A DNA stretch of 64,000 nt from Erodium maritimum (Eukaryota > Streptophyta > Magnoliopsida > Geraniales > Geraniaceae). The translations under genes were made by a program, and so were the position numbers. Below the pieces are notes generated by a model. It was not told the origin of the DNA and did not search any database. It was given only the letters and a program-made list of their open reading frames with translations. Positions within the stretch are counted from its first letter, which is position 1. The number at the start of each line of letters is the position of its first letter. This document shows, one piece after another, positions 1 to 10,510 of this stretch. The stretch covers positions 72,309,020 through 72,373,019 of the forward strand of contig OY997588.1 of the NCBI GenBank assembly GCA_963921825.1, read 5' to 3'.

Positions 1-946
1 TCGCCGATGCCCTGAGCAGGAAGTCGACTCATTGTGTTGCCAGCATGGCTGTCAGAGAGTGGGACATGCTGGAGGAGTTGAGCTCATTCAGACTTGAGTT
101 AGAGGAGGTCACAGATGGTATGGCCTTGTGTGCATTAGTGGCCCAGCCCACTTTGGTTGCTCGAGTGTTGGAGGCACAGACCGAGGATGCCGAGACGGCA
201 GGGATTCGTCAGAGACTGGCGGACGGTGTTGAGATCGAGGGTTGGGAGCTGAGTGCTGATCAGAGTGTCCGTTTTAGAGGACGTTTGTTTGAACCACGAG
301 GTTGTAGGGGCACTGTGTTGAGAGAGTGTCTTCACTCCCGTCTTGCTGTGCACCCGGGTGGCACCAAGATGTATAGAGACATCCGACGACAGTTCTGGTG
401 GAGCGGGATGCGCAGAGCAGTTGCAGATTTTGTTTCGAGCTGCCTCACCTGTCAGCAGGTGAAGGCCGAGCATCAGCGTCCCGCCGGCTTGCTACAACCC
501 TTACCGATCTCTGAGTGGAAGTGGGAGCATGTTACTATGGATTTTGTTTCTGGACTACCGAGGTCGTCGAAAGGGCACGATGCTATTTGGGTTGTGGTTG
601 ACCGACTGACCAAGTCGGCACATTTTCTGGCCATGCAGATGACCGACACTATTGATGTGTTGAGCCGGTTGTACGTTAGAGAGATTATTCGCCTTCATGG
701 AATACCAGTATCAGTTGTATCTGCTAGGGATCCTCGCTTCACGTCCAAATTTTGGAAGAGCCTGCAGAAGGCATTGGGGACTGACGTGCTGCTTAGCACA
801 GCTTATCATCCACAGACAGATAGACAGTTAGAGCGTACTATACAAATTTTGGAGGATAAGCTTCGAGCTTGTGTACTGGACTTTTGGGGATCGTGGGAGG
901 ATCACCTACCTTTAGCAGAGTTCGCTTACAACAACAGTTATCAGTC
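1..946 (+). pseudogene. Chromovirus-like Ty3/gypsy pol, RNase H end plus integrase (left piece)
   Basis: The reading frame is open from base 3 and begins with ADALSRK, the motif that closes the RNase H domain of plant gypsy elements. It continues through an integrase zinc-binding region (HSRLAVHPGGTK, later CLTCQQ) and the integrase core (MDFVSGLP, ARDPRF, STAYHPQTD), reaching AEFAYNNSYQSS. These are chromovirus (Tekay/Del-type) signatures. The known role is strand transfer of element cDNA into host DNA. The gene is interrupted by the Athila-like element that starts at about 947; related sequence on the same strand resumes at 53530. The element's left portion lies outside the window. The copy is broken, with several lesions. 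Family call is firm; clade call is moderately sure. Confidence 0.85.
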
Positions 947-2030
947 CAGCAAGCGTACCGGTCGTCAAGTAGTATTTTTGGAATTTAAGTTCCGGATTAT
1001 CGTACCCAAGGGAGCACGAGTCAAGCACGTTCAATATCAAAATCGTTGTCAAGCTATTTCGATGAAATGATGGTTTTGTTTTAAAACATGAAAAGTAAAC
1101 AGTAAGCGAAATGACAGTGAGCCAGTAATCACAAAGCTTTGAAGAGTTTTAATTCAGAGAAAAAGTAATCTGAGGTTGTGGGTTCATAGAGACCGTTTCC
1201 AATGCATTTGACTGACGATGAACATTGTGAAGTTGTTCTGATTTTAGGGGCAACGAATTATCTCTCAAACTAGTCCTAACTCCTCACGTTGTTTCGGACC
1301 CTAATGGAATCTAACCACCCAGCTCTCACGAATCAGGATGTAGGGAGACCCAAAGCATTACGTTATTTGATAATTTCTAACTTTCGGTTTGAACCCTATG
1401 GTTATTGCAATCGTGTTAACCTAGCTATCACTAGTCTAGATTTAAACCCAATTCGTAAAAGATTTCTGACCCAACTGCAATCCACCTCTCACGCGTGTCA
1501 GATTGCAATTCCCACCTTCTATCAGGCCTACCCGGGAGATAGAGAATTAAGTTCAAATCTAATACAAACCCTAAATCAAATCAACCAACACAATACTCAT
1601 TCATACAATCAACACATTGGAAATCAAATCTCTAATCCCCCATAACCCTAGATTATGGGGTTTTAGTTACTCATGAGCAAGGAAGAAGAAAACACTATTG
1701 ATGAACATGAACAAAGCTTCATAATTGACCAAAGTAAAGAAATACAGTACCCAATATTTGATTACAATGATATTCTTCAAGTGGAAATCCTCTCCTCAAG
1801 CTTGCTCTCAACTCTCCTCTCTTCTTAGCTCTCAAAATTACAAGTTATTTCTATTGGAGGCTGATTTTAGGTTTAAAAAGGGTAAAAACTCGAAACTGAA
1901 GCGATTTGGGAAACAGGTCTGCGCGCGCGTCACGGCTCCGTGATGGCATCCGTCACGGACACCGTCACGGATCCGTGACGGAGCAGAACGATTTGGCGAA
2001 ATTTGGGTCTTCGTCACGGCTCCGTGACGG
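947..2030 (-). repeat. Partial 3' LTR of the Athila-like element
   Basis: Matches about 1.1 kb of the right LTR (52178-53529) with scattered differences, a few percent by eye. Shared landmarks are the start near AAGCGTACCGGTCGTCAAG, the segment with CCTAGATTATGGGG, and the GC-rich palindromic cluster at its right edge. The copy is incomplete compared with the right LTR. Short ORFs here (for example 1289-1645) recur in the other LTR and are not genes. Confidence 0.85.
1928..2030. repeat. Cluster of TCACGG(N2)CCGTGA-type palindromes (array 1)
   Basis: Several perfect or near-perfect palindromes of the form GTCACGGCTCCGTGA or TCACGGATCCGTGA in about 100 bp. The same motif family recurs in the right Athila LTR (53188-53321), on both sides of the Athila spacer (45640-45783, 46263-46397) and in a chromovirus-type LTR (55379-55512). 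The similarity of left LTR to right LTR stops at this cluster. Confidence 0.8.
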
Positions 2031-2637
2031 CAATGCATGAATCCTAACTCTAATGCATTCCTACAACACTCTATATGATGCATGAAAATGGCACGAAAAG
2101 TAGGTGATATTCAAAGCCGTGCATAGAGGTTCACATGGTTTTTCTCAGAGTCGCCACATGCTAAAAAATCTTACACTCATCAAAGAAGCATATGAACTAA
2201 TGAATACAGTAAAGTAGGACGCTACACACATTAAGGAGTTAACTCTTTCCTTTTAAACTTGCATTCACTCGTTCACCATAACTGTGTGTTTCCTTATTTC
2301 CCCATACATGGCGTTTAGAGATTCATATGCTATCATGCTAGACCCATCTCCACTAATTGTAAGGAATCATGGTTATTCGAGAATCAGAAAAGTCTTTAAA
2401 CTTGGCTTGTAATGTAAGGCTAGGCAAAGGGTAGGGAAGGATAATCAAAATAAGCTCACATGAATACCTCAAGACAAAGTTGCTTCATTCTCACACCCCC
2501 AAAGCATGTCACACATCCCAAACCCCATGTTTAACATCCAACTCTTGCAATCTCTAATGCCATTTTTTTCATTGAATAACTAATGACAACAATGATATGT
2601 CATAGATATCCATAAGTTAACCATTTTTCTGAACCAC
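2031..2637 (-). other. Unassigned DNA, probably 3' non-coding part of the Athila-like element
   Basis: About 600 bp, AT-rich, with no ORF of note. It lies between the partial 3' LTR and the chromovirus-type LTR that begins at about 2638. By position it should be the Athila region between the env-like ORF and the 3' LTR, but I see no diagnostic motif and the rest of the window holds no second copy to compare. Confidence 0.45.
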
Positions 2638-2913
2638 TATCAAACCTTACCCCAATTTCAGTAAACCGAACTCAGGACGTGAACTTTTAAAACAATAAAA
2701 CATTTTGAAACCTTTTATATTAAATCACTTTAAAATCACCATTTGTTCAACAAAATAATATTTACAACTTAAAACACGTCTCACCAAGTGGACAAAAGTA
2801 TGGTATCCGTCACTAGACTCAAAATAAACCCAGAATCCCGCTCCCAGCTCTTCAAGCTTCGGAAGCTCACCTAGTCCAACCTGTGATCAGTACCTATAGC
2901 AAAAGCAGCTAGG

Positions 2914-2931
2914 GGTGAGCGTTCGCTCACC
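2914..2931. other. Perfect 8-bp hairpin GGTGAGCG-TT-CGCTCACC
   Basis: Perfect inverted repeat with a 2-nt loop. The same position in the two other chromovirus LTRs (54129-54148 and, inverted, about 58665-58684) keeps the element GGGGTGAGC-GCTCA-like with a slightly changed loop. Confidence 0.7.
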
Positions 2932-3235
2932 ACCACGGATAAAAGACTGACTACGACATACTTAGCAGACAATGCCGGTAACACCAAAACCCAACCCAAC
3001 ACCGGGAATACAATCCCCAAACTCAAGTACTCAATTGACACACAACCCGTTACTTTCCTTAACAGACTCAACACTCGGACTCGTAATGTAGACCCAACAC
3101 AACGATCACGACCTCTTCCAAGGACTCAAAAGACCACCACACAACACCCAAGATCACAAAGGATCGCACACCAAACAAGATCACAAAGGATCGCATACTA
3201 GCTGCTCAGTAGCCTTCCTCACGCCCTTTACCAAT

Positions 3236-3390
3236 CTCAATCAGGTCAGGCGGTCGACCTATCGCAATTCCTCGACATAAAGTCGGATCAGGCTGTCGAC
3301 CTATCGCAATTCATCGACACAAAGTCGGATCAGGCTGTCGACCTATCGCAATTCATCGACACAAAGTCGGATCAGGCTGTCGACCTATCA
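3236..3390 (+). repeat. Tandem repeat, about 42-bp period, about 3.5 copies
   Basis: The unit contains GTCGGATCAGGCTGTCGACC followed by TATCGCAATTCATCGACA. Copies 2 and 3 are nearly identical; the first is more diverged. It lies inside LTR-B and is not a CRISPR array: there are no unique spacers between the copies. Confidence 0.85.
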
Positions 3391-3582
3391 GACTCACAAA
3401 CCCAAACCACACACGCGCGGCCAGGACCCCTTTGTTGTCGGGCGGACCCCCTACCCCGTCTGAACATGCAGACGCGTGTGCTCGTGGACCCCCGTTTCAT
3501 GAAGCGGGCCCCCAACCTTAGGTAACCACAATCACAATCACAAACAAAGTTCAACAAACAACAACAACACAAGTTCAGCACT

Positions 3583-4160
3583 CCACATGCACTCATGGCC
3601 ACCCAAGACACCAACCGTAAAACACGAACTCAAAAACCCCACATGCACTCACGGCCTCCCAAGATACACCAGCAGTAACTCACAGGCCCAACAACCCTAC
3701 GGGCACTCACGGCCTCTCAAAACCATCGACAGTAACTCACGGGCTCAACAACCCCACGGGCACTCACGGCCTCTCAAAACCACCAATAGTAACTCACGGG
3801 CTCAACAACCCCACAGGCACTCACGGCCTCCCAAGACACGCCAACAGTAAAGACACGGGTTCAACAACCTCACAGGCACTCACGGCCTCCCAAGACACAC
3901 CAACAGTAAAGACACGGGTTCAACAACCCCACAGGCACTCATGGCAACCCAGACACCAACAGTAAAGACACGGGTTCAACAACCCCACGGGCACTCATGG
4001 CCACCCAGACACCAACAGTAATACGGGCTCTCATGGCCACCCAAGACAGAACAGTAATACGGGCTCTCATGGCCACCCAAGACACAAAAGTAATACGAGC
4101 TCTCATGGCCACCCAAGACACAACAGTAATACGGCCTCTCATGGCCACCCAAGACACAAA
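3583..4160 (+). repeat. Minisatellite with about 57-60 bp and then about 36-bp units
   Basis: Units share the core CACTCACGGCCTCCCAAGAC or CTCATGGCCACCCAAGACAC. Left of about 4000 the units are about 57-60 bp and include GGGTTCAACAACCCCAC; to the right they shorten to about 36 bp (core AGTAATACGGGCTCTCATGG). The stepwise change of period suggests growth by slippage or unequal exchange. ORFs read through it (3587-3850, 3939-4319, 3997-4326) only because the units keep the frame open; I do not regard them as genes. Confidence 0.85.
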
Positions 4161-4638
4161 AATACATAAATCAACCTCCGGCATAACCACTGCCTCCGAC
4201 AGTCCTAATATCAACAGTTTCACAATCAACCTCCGGGCATGGTCATATGCCTCCAGTACTCCTAATATCGATAAGTTCTCTGCTCCTATGACACTACTAA
4301 GTGTCACATGCATTTCCAATCTTTGATAACCTACTTAACCCACGACACCCCAAGTGTCACATGCATTTCTAATATTCGAAAACCTACTTAACCCACGACA
4401 CCCAAGCGTCACATGCAATTCTACTGTTAACTTTCCCTAGTCAGGGTCGAGATCCGGCTACTTTTCCCTACCTCGTACGCTTTCTCCAAAAGCGCACAAA
4501 TAAGCTCCGGCGTGATCTCGATCACTCGCCTAGCTTTCCCTCTCCTCTGTCCGCAGCACGATCTAAAAGAACACAATTTTAAAAGCTTTTAAGCTTGCAG
4601 GCATAAACTGAATTTTAATGAACTTGACGCCCAAAAGT

Positions 4639-6324
4639 TGTTAGTCTTAGTGCCCGTAGTTCAATCCTAAATGTCCAAATGTATAAATCATCGTTAGCAA
4701 TAAAATTAAAGCGGCTTTATATTACTTATGTGTTGGAGTAATATATCGATGTGTGCTCTGATCTATGCCCACCATGCGAATAGAACCATAGATCGAGATA
4801 GATCACACTCGATGGGTCTCTAGTCAACAAAGCTTCACTAGAAGCGACTAGTATGAAAGATGGCTCTTTATGGCTTACGTTCTGTTAGTCATTGGAATGG
4901 GATTCCGGAGTCTGATCATAGATATCATGTGGGACATGATATTGGACGACCCGCCTTGAATATGTGCCATAGATTAAGTCATGAACATATTCAGTGTCGT
5001 AGCTTGTCATGTATCCTTAGACCAAGGAGTCTTTGTGATCGCTATGTAGTCAACAACTGAGTTTGACCTGAGCCTAACGTTGTCCGTAACAGGGCTTCCA
5101 TAACGGCCAGGATTGGCTTGGGGACGGGTTACATGAGTGACACGAAAGGCGGCTAAGGGATTTATCCCTCATACTAAGGTATGGGAAAGATATCGGTTCT
5201 CGGCCGCTTGATCGAGAGTGACTGAAAGAATAGCATGGCCATGCACATGATACTGGGTATCATATCTTCAGTCATCTCACATATCAAGGAACGGTGATTG
5301 AGAATAATAAGGATGACGGCTCTATGCCTTATCTCAATCAGGATATCGGAGATAAAAGGATAATGACAAGGATGACGGAAAGGTTAGAATCGACAAGGTC
5401 GATTCGTTATGCAGTGTCAGGCAATACTAAAGTCTCGTTAGTTGCCACTTAATTAGGATCAAGTAAAATGGGATTTTACGTTGATCTATTGACATGCATA
5501 AACCTAAGGGTCACACCGGAGGATGAAACTCATTGACACATTTATGGAGAATGGCCAAAAGGGAGTTGTCTCGGGACATGACCAAAACTGGGTTTTGGGT
5601 CATGTGCCCGTAAGTGAATAGGACTTTACGGATCGAGACAAGGCTTGGAGTCTTCGGATTGATCGCGTCGGATAATGTTGGACATTTCCGGTATGGAAGG
5701 CTTGGAGGCGATGAGCGAATCACGGGACCTCGTTAGAAATGGCCACGGGCCATGTTCCAAGAGGCCCATGAAAGGCCAATGAAACCAAGGCCCATGGAAC
5801 TAATTAATCAAGTCTTGATTAATTAGTACTAAGTAAGCAAGACAAGGATTAAGGTGTTGGTGATTCACCACCTAACCCAATCTTTTCTTGCCATACTTGT
5901 CCTATTTACACCTTACTTGACACCATACTTGTCTCATGCCTTTAGTTGGACAAGTATGGGTTTTGTTATGTTTAAGTCATCCTTTTTCAACATAACAAAC
6001 ACAAGACAAGAATAGGAAACACATTTTCTCTCCCTCTTCCATGGCCATTTCGGGTTTGGCTAGTTTCCACCTCCATTTTGTGCTCTTGAGTCCTCAAAGA
6101 GTGAGAACTACGTGGCTTTGATTCCCATATGGATACGTAGGCGTCTTGGAGACTCAAGCCAATCATTCGTTAACCGGTGTTCTTGTTTTGGTAAGAAATA
6201 GTGCTGAATTTTTCTCTTGTGAATCCATTCTTTGTTAGTTGTTTCATGGTTTAATCGTCTCTTGGTTTTCATTGATTTTCCGCTGCGAGTTGGTTCATCT
6301 CCAACCATACCTTGAGACCCAACA
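4639..6324 (+). repeat. 5' LTR of Copia-1
   Basis: Begins TGTTAGTCTTAGTGCCCG and ends CCTTGAGACCCAACA, directly followed by the primer-binding site. About 1686 bp, the family's usual length (1688). It carries the family's short perfect inverted repeats. ORFs at 4860-5060 and 5511-5723 recur in every LTR of the family and have no protein signature. Confidence 0.95.
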
Positions 6325-6325
6325 G

Positions 6326-6337
6326 TGGTATCAGAGC
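6326..6337 (+). other. Copia-1 primer-binding site (initiator-Met type)
   Basis: TGGTATCAGAGC, one base after the LTR end. This is the standard plant copia PBS complementary to the 3' end of initiator-methionine tRNA. Confidence 0.9.
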
Positions 6338-6636
6338 CGTGCTACCTTCGGGATTCACAAGACGGTGTTCAAATTTTCGGTTTTTCTAAATTGTTTGATA
6401 ACATGTTTTAAATTATTGTTCATGGATTTAATGCATGTAAAATGAATTTTTGAAAGTTATTTCAAATCTGGAAATTTTGAAAAAAATTTGATTTTTCGGG
6501 TCTCGGGAGCAGGACTCTCGGGGAGCCGAAACCGGGACCGAACGGGGCTCCGTTGGACGGAGCTAGGCCAAGCATGACCATTGGATGGTTGATATGCCAA
6601 GGCTAAACCGTTTTGTTAGTTATGACGAGTTTGGAA

Positions 6637-8324
6637 TGTTAGTCTTAGTGCCCGTAGTTCAATCCTAAATGTCCAAATGTATATATCATCGTTAGCAATA
6701 AAATTAAAGCGGCTTTATATTACTTATGTGTTGGAGTAATATATCGATGTGTGCTCTGATCTATGCCCACCATGCGAATAGAACCATAGATCGAGATAGA
6801 TCACACTCGATGGGTCCCTAGTCAACAAAGCTTCACTAGAAGCGACTAGTATGAAAGATGGCTCTTTATGGCTTACGTTCTGTTAGTCATTGGAATGGGA
6901 TTTCGGAGTCTGATCATAGATATCATGTGGGACATGATATTGGACGACCCGCCCTGAATATGTGCCATAGATTAAGTCATGAACATATTCAGTGTCGTAG
7001 CTTGTCATGTATCCTTAGACCAAGGAGTCTTTGTGATCGCTATGTAGTCAACAACTGAGTTTGACCTGAGCCTAACGTTGTCCGTAACAGGGCTTCCATA
7101 ACGGCCAGGATTGGCTTGGGGACGGGCTACATGAGTGACACGAAAGGCGGCTAAGGGATTTATCCCTCATACTGAGGTATGGGAAAGATATCGGTTCTCG
7201 GCCGCTTGATCGAGAGTGACTGGAAGAATAGCATGGCCATGCACATGATACTGGGTATCATATCTTCAGTCATCTCACATATCAAGGAACGGTGATTGAG
7301 AATAATAAGGATGACGGCTCTATGCCTTATCTCAATCAGGATATCGGAGATAAAAGGATAATGACAGGGACGACGGAAAGGTTAGAATCGACAGGGTCGA
7401 TTCGTTATGTAGTGTCAGGCAATACTAAAGTCTCGTTAGTTGCCACTTAAATAGGATCAAGTAAAATGGGATTTTACGTTGATCTATTGACATGCATAAA
7501 CCTAAGGGTCACACCGGAGGATGAAACTCATTGACACATTTATGGAGAATGGCCAAAAGGGAGTTGTCTCGGGACATGACCAAAACTGGGTTTTGGGTCA
7601 TGTGCCCGTAAGTGAATAGGACTTTACGGATCGAGATAAGGCTTGGAGTCTTGGGATTGATCGCGTCGGATAATGTTGGACATTTCCGGTATGGAAGGCA
7701 TGGAGGCGATGAGCGAATCACGGGACCTCGTTGGAAATGGTCACGGGCCATGTTCCAAGAGGCCCATGAAAGGCCCATGCAACCAAGGCCCATGGAACTA
7801 ATTAATCAAGTCTTGATTAATTAGTACTAAGTAAGCAAGACAAGGATTAAGGTGTTGGTGATTCACCACCTAACACAATCTTGTCTTGCCATACTTTGTC
7901 CTATTTACACCTTACTTGACACCATACTTGTCCCATGCCTTTAGTTGGACAAGTATGGGTTTTGTTATGTTTAAGTCATCTTTTTTCAACATAACAAAGA
8001 CAAGACAAGAATAGGAAAGACATTTTCTCTCCCTCTTCCATGGCCATTTCGGGTTTGGCTAGTTTCCTCCTCCATTTTTGTGTTCTTGAGTCCTCAAAGA
8101 GAAGAACTACGTGGCTTTGATTCCCATGTGGATACGTAGGCGTCTTGGAGACTCAAGCCAATCATTCGTTAACCGGTGTTCTTGTTTTGGTAAGAACTAG
8201 TGCTGAATTTTTCTCTTGTTAATCCATTCTTTGTTAGTTGTTTCATGGTTCTAATTGTCTCTTGGTTTTCATTGATTTTCCGCTGCGAGTTGGTTCATCT
8301 CCAACCTTACCTCGAGACCCAACA
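6637..8324 (+). repeat. 5' LTR of Copia-2
   Basis: TGTTAG to CCCAACA, 1688 bp. Reference copy for the family's hairpins: 6920-6940, 7231-7242, 7245-7261, 7385-7403, 7575-7602, 7798-7824 and 7856-7868. It lies directly after TGGAA of Copia-1. Confidence 0.95.
7798..7824. other. Perfect 13-bp inverted repeat in copia LTR
   Basis: CTAATTAATCAAG, one T, then CTTGATTAATTAG. It is conserved in almost all LTR copies of the family. A second short palindrome (TGGTGA-T-TCACCA, 7856-7868) lies close by. Function unknown; cruciform, protein-dimer site or RNA hairpin are all possible. Confidence 0.85.
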
Positions 8325-8325
8325 G

Positions 8326-8337
8326 TGGTATCAGAGC
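8326..8337 (+). other. Copia-2 primer-binding site (initiator-Met type)
   Basis: TGGTATCAGAGC, one base after the end of the 5' LTR; complementary to the initiator-Met tRNA 3' end. Confidence 0.92.
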
Positions 8338-9880
8338 CGTGCTACCTTCGGGATTCACAAGACGGTGTTCAAAGTTTCGGTTTTGCTTGAAAGTTTCGTT
8401 TTTGGCATGTTGTTTTGCTAAATTGTTTGATAACATGTTTTAAATTATTGTTTATGGATTTAATGCATGTAAAATGAATTTTTGAAAATTATTTCAAATC
8501 TGGAAATTTTGAAAAAAATTTGATTTTTCGGGTCTCGGGAGCGGGACTCTCGGGGAGCCGAAACCGGGACCGAACGGGGCTCCGTTGGACGGAGCTAGGC
8601 CAAGCATGACCATTGGATGGTTGATATGCCAAGGCTAAACCGTTTTGTTAGTTATGACGAGTTTGGAACCGTCATGACGAACTCGAAGATCAAATGTTCA
8701 AAAGTTTCATTTTTGAACGGTTTCGATAAACCGAGCATCAAAAATTTTCGAAACTTGGCTATTAATTAAAACCGGAAAATCACATGATGTTTGATAACAT
8801 TCTTGTTTGATAACACGATGTGTGATGTGATGTTGGCATGGTGCACATAATAGCCCCGAGCTCAATTTAATTATTTATCGCTTTTCACGGCCTGCGAGCC
8901 GTTAGAGGTAACGTGTAATTATTCTTTCAAGTTGTGGTCGTCGAACCACTTGTTTGTAATATTTATTTATTCCCGACCTGCGAGTCGTGTATTAAATTGT
9001 AATATTTTACTCAAGATGAAGAAAGGGCGAAAAGGTCATTTGGTGGCTTTTCGGGTGTTGGCATCGGCTTGGAGTCGGTGGAGCTCAAGAAGCTAGTGGG
9101 AGTTAGTTTAGGGGGCTATTATGTGCACATTTATCGCTTTATGCTTGGTTTAGTTTATGCATGATTAATTCTATGTGCTTTAGAATTGCATGCCTAACTT
9201 TATTTACCGAGCATATCACCTCACATGCAAAGATAAAATTGGAATTTTAATCCTTGTGTGTGAACCCTTAGAACCGTCATTGCATTGGATGTAGTTGACG
9301 GGTTCAAAGGAAGAATTACATTGGATGTAATTTGAGGCATCATTGCATTTGGAATGTAGTTGATGTGCTCATCGCATCTAGGATGTGCCAAAGTTTTGAA
9401 CACAACTGGACAAGTAAAAGCGGGTCATGTCCGATACCTCCCAATCATCAACACCTTACTACCTCCCCGTCCTATGGGTGTCGTGCGCATTAGCGGAGCA
9501 TCCATGGGAAAGCGGGGTAGTAGGTTTGGACGACATATGTGGGTGTCGTGCGCATTAGCGGAGCACCTACATAGTGACGAGCCATAGTTGAAAATTGGTG
9601 GACCCGACTACGATTCTTAGCCTGAGGTTGAGCTAGGGTAACAGATAGGGTAAGTCGTGTACATAAGTACATACCCTAGCCAGGAGTCACATTGGATGTG
9701 ATTGGATGGATTCCTACCTACATAGCTCGATTAAGTGGTGAGCATTAGTTCAGCTTAATCGAGTGAATCAAGGATCTTGGTTTCAGATTCTAAAGGTTTA
9801 GAATTGATTGTTGGTGTTTAAGCTTGATCTTCATAAAATTTATTCAGTTTACTGATTGAATTTTATCTGTTGTAGATCAA
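8338..9880 (+). other. Long non-coding leader of Copia-2
   Basis: About 1.54 kb without a convincing gene between PBS and the gag start codon. It holds three hexaloop stem-loops (8887-8902, 8934-8949, 8974-8987), a 25-bp direct repeat (9476-9500 and 9541-9565, core GTGTCGTGCGCATTAGCGGA), and repeated ATTGGATGTA-type motifs between about 9280 and 9370. The same leader is present in every copy of the family. Small ORFs here (9221-9403, 9360-9587, 9490-9672) lack any known signature and are likely chance. Confidence 0.7.
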
Positions 9881-10400
9881 ATGGCAAATTCAGCGAACAT
9901 TAATAGTTTGTCATTAAAAACCATTCTTGACAGGGTCAAGCTAAATGGGACAAACTATTTGGACTGGTACAGAATTTTTGAGGATAGTCCTCAAGTCTGA
10001 ACGCAAAGAATATGTCCTTGACAAGGCTGTCTCTAAGACCATATCAGAGTTACATGAAGTGTCATCAACTGCTGAGAAGAATATCTCAGGGATCTGGGAT
10101 CCAAGGATATTCTGATGGTCAACAAGGGAATTGGAAGTGGCAAGGGCTGGGCCCATGCGCACTTGGCAGGAAAGATGAGACACTTGAGAATGTCTGCTTC
10201 TACTGCCAACAGCCTGGTCATTGGAACCGGGATTACAGGAAGTTCACGGCTGATCTGAAGAAGGGCAGTGGGACTGCGCCTTCATCAAATAGCCTGGATG
10301 ATCTGAAGAAGGGCAGTTGGACTGCGCCTTCATCAGGAAACCTGGATGATCTAAGGAAGGGCGGTGGGACCGTGCCTTCATTCGGTATTAACTCTATAGA
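9881..10400 (+). pseudogene. Copia-2 gag remnant with zinc-knuckle-like motif and 16-residue repeats
   Basis: Begins at an ATG (MANSANINSLSLKTILDRVK, then LNGTNYLDWYR), the N-terminus of copia-type gag proteins of the UBN2 group. A zinc-knuckle-like C-x2-C-x4-H motif (CFYCQQPGHW) is at about 10195-10225. Directly after it are three tandem 48-bp units (10252-10386) coding a DLKKGSGTAPSS-like 16-residue repeat. Gag would form the virus-like particle and bind the RNA. The region is broken and shorter than usual gag. Confidence 0.8.
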
Positions 10401-10510
10401 GCTACATCTCTCTACTTCCAAAGATTCATGGGTATTAGATACCAAGACTGAATCTCACACATGCACTAATATATGGTGGCTGAAAGTAGGAGAGATTTGG
10501 AAAGCACGAA

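Larger units (their letters stand above)
2638..4638 (+). repeat. Chromovirus-type gypsy LTR, first segment (LTR-B)
   Basis: The start (TATCAAACCTTACCCCAA, then ACTCAGGACGTGAAC) aligns by eye with the LTR start at 53837 (TGTCACACCCCAAATCCGG, then ACTCAAGGCGTGAC) and with the inverted one ending at 58988. Other shared landmarks are the GGGGTGAGC..GCTCA hairpin (2914-2931) and the stretch near 4440-4530 with TTTTCCCTACCTCG and GGCGTGATCTCGATC. It is interrupted at 4639 by Copia-1 and resumes at 37477 after the AAAGT duplication. No protein is encoded; ORFs are products of its tandem repeats. Boundary at the left is accurate to a few bases, the far right end near 42600 is uncertain. Confidence 0.65.

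Noticed and set aside
3236-4160. Possible CRISPR-like repeat array
   Set aside because: The units are head-to-tail with no unique spacers, the context is a plant LTR, and unit length changes along the array. It is a minisatellite.
3587-4326. Repetitive proline/histidine-type ORFs on both strands
   Set aside because: They only reflect minisatellite units that keep frames open; no start context or domain.
4860-5060. 66-residue ORF starting MALYGLRSVSHWNG, repeated with high identity at 6858, 13632, 27774 (-), 34548 (-), 36027, 38112 and 40215
   Set aside because: It lies inside the copia LTR in every case; identity follows from young LTRs, and there is no protein signature or separate conservation.
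6326-6337. tRNA gene fragment
   Set aside because: It is only the 12-base primer-binding site next to an LTR; no tRNA gene structure is present in the window.
7509-7793. 94-residue minus-strand ORF starting MGLGCMGLSWASWN and the overlapping 70-residue ORF on the other strand
   Set aside because: LTR-internal in all copies, overlapping on both strands, no recognised domain; best explained as chance open frames in a repeat.
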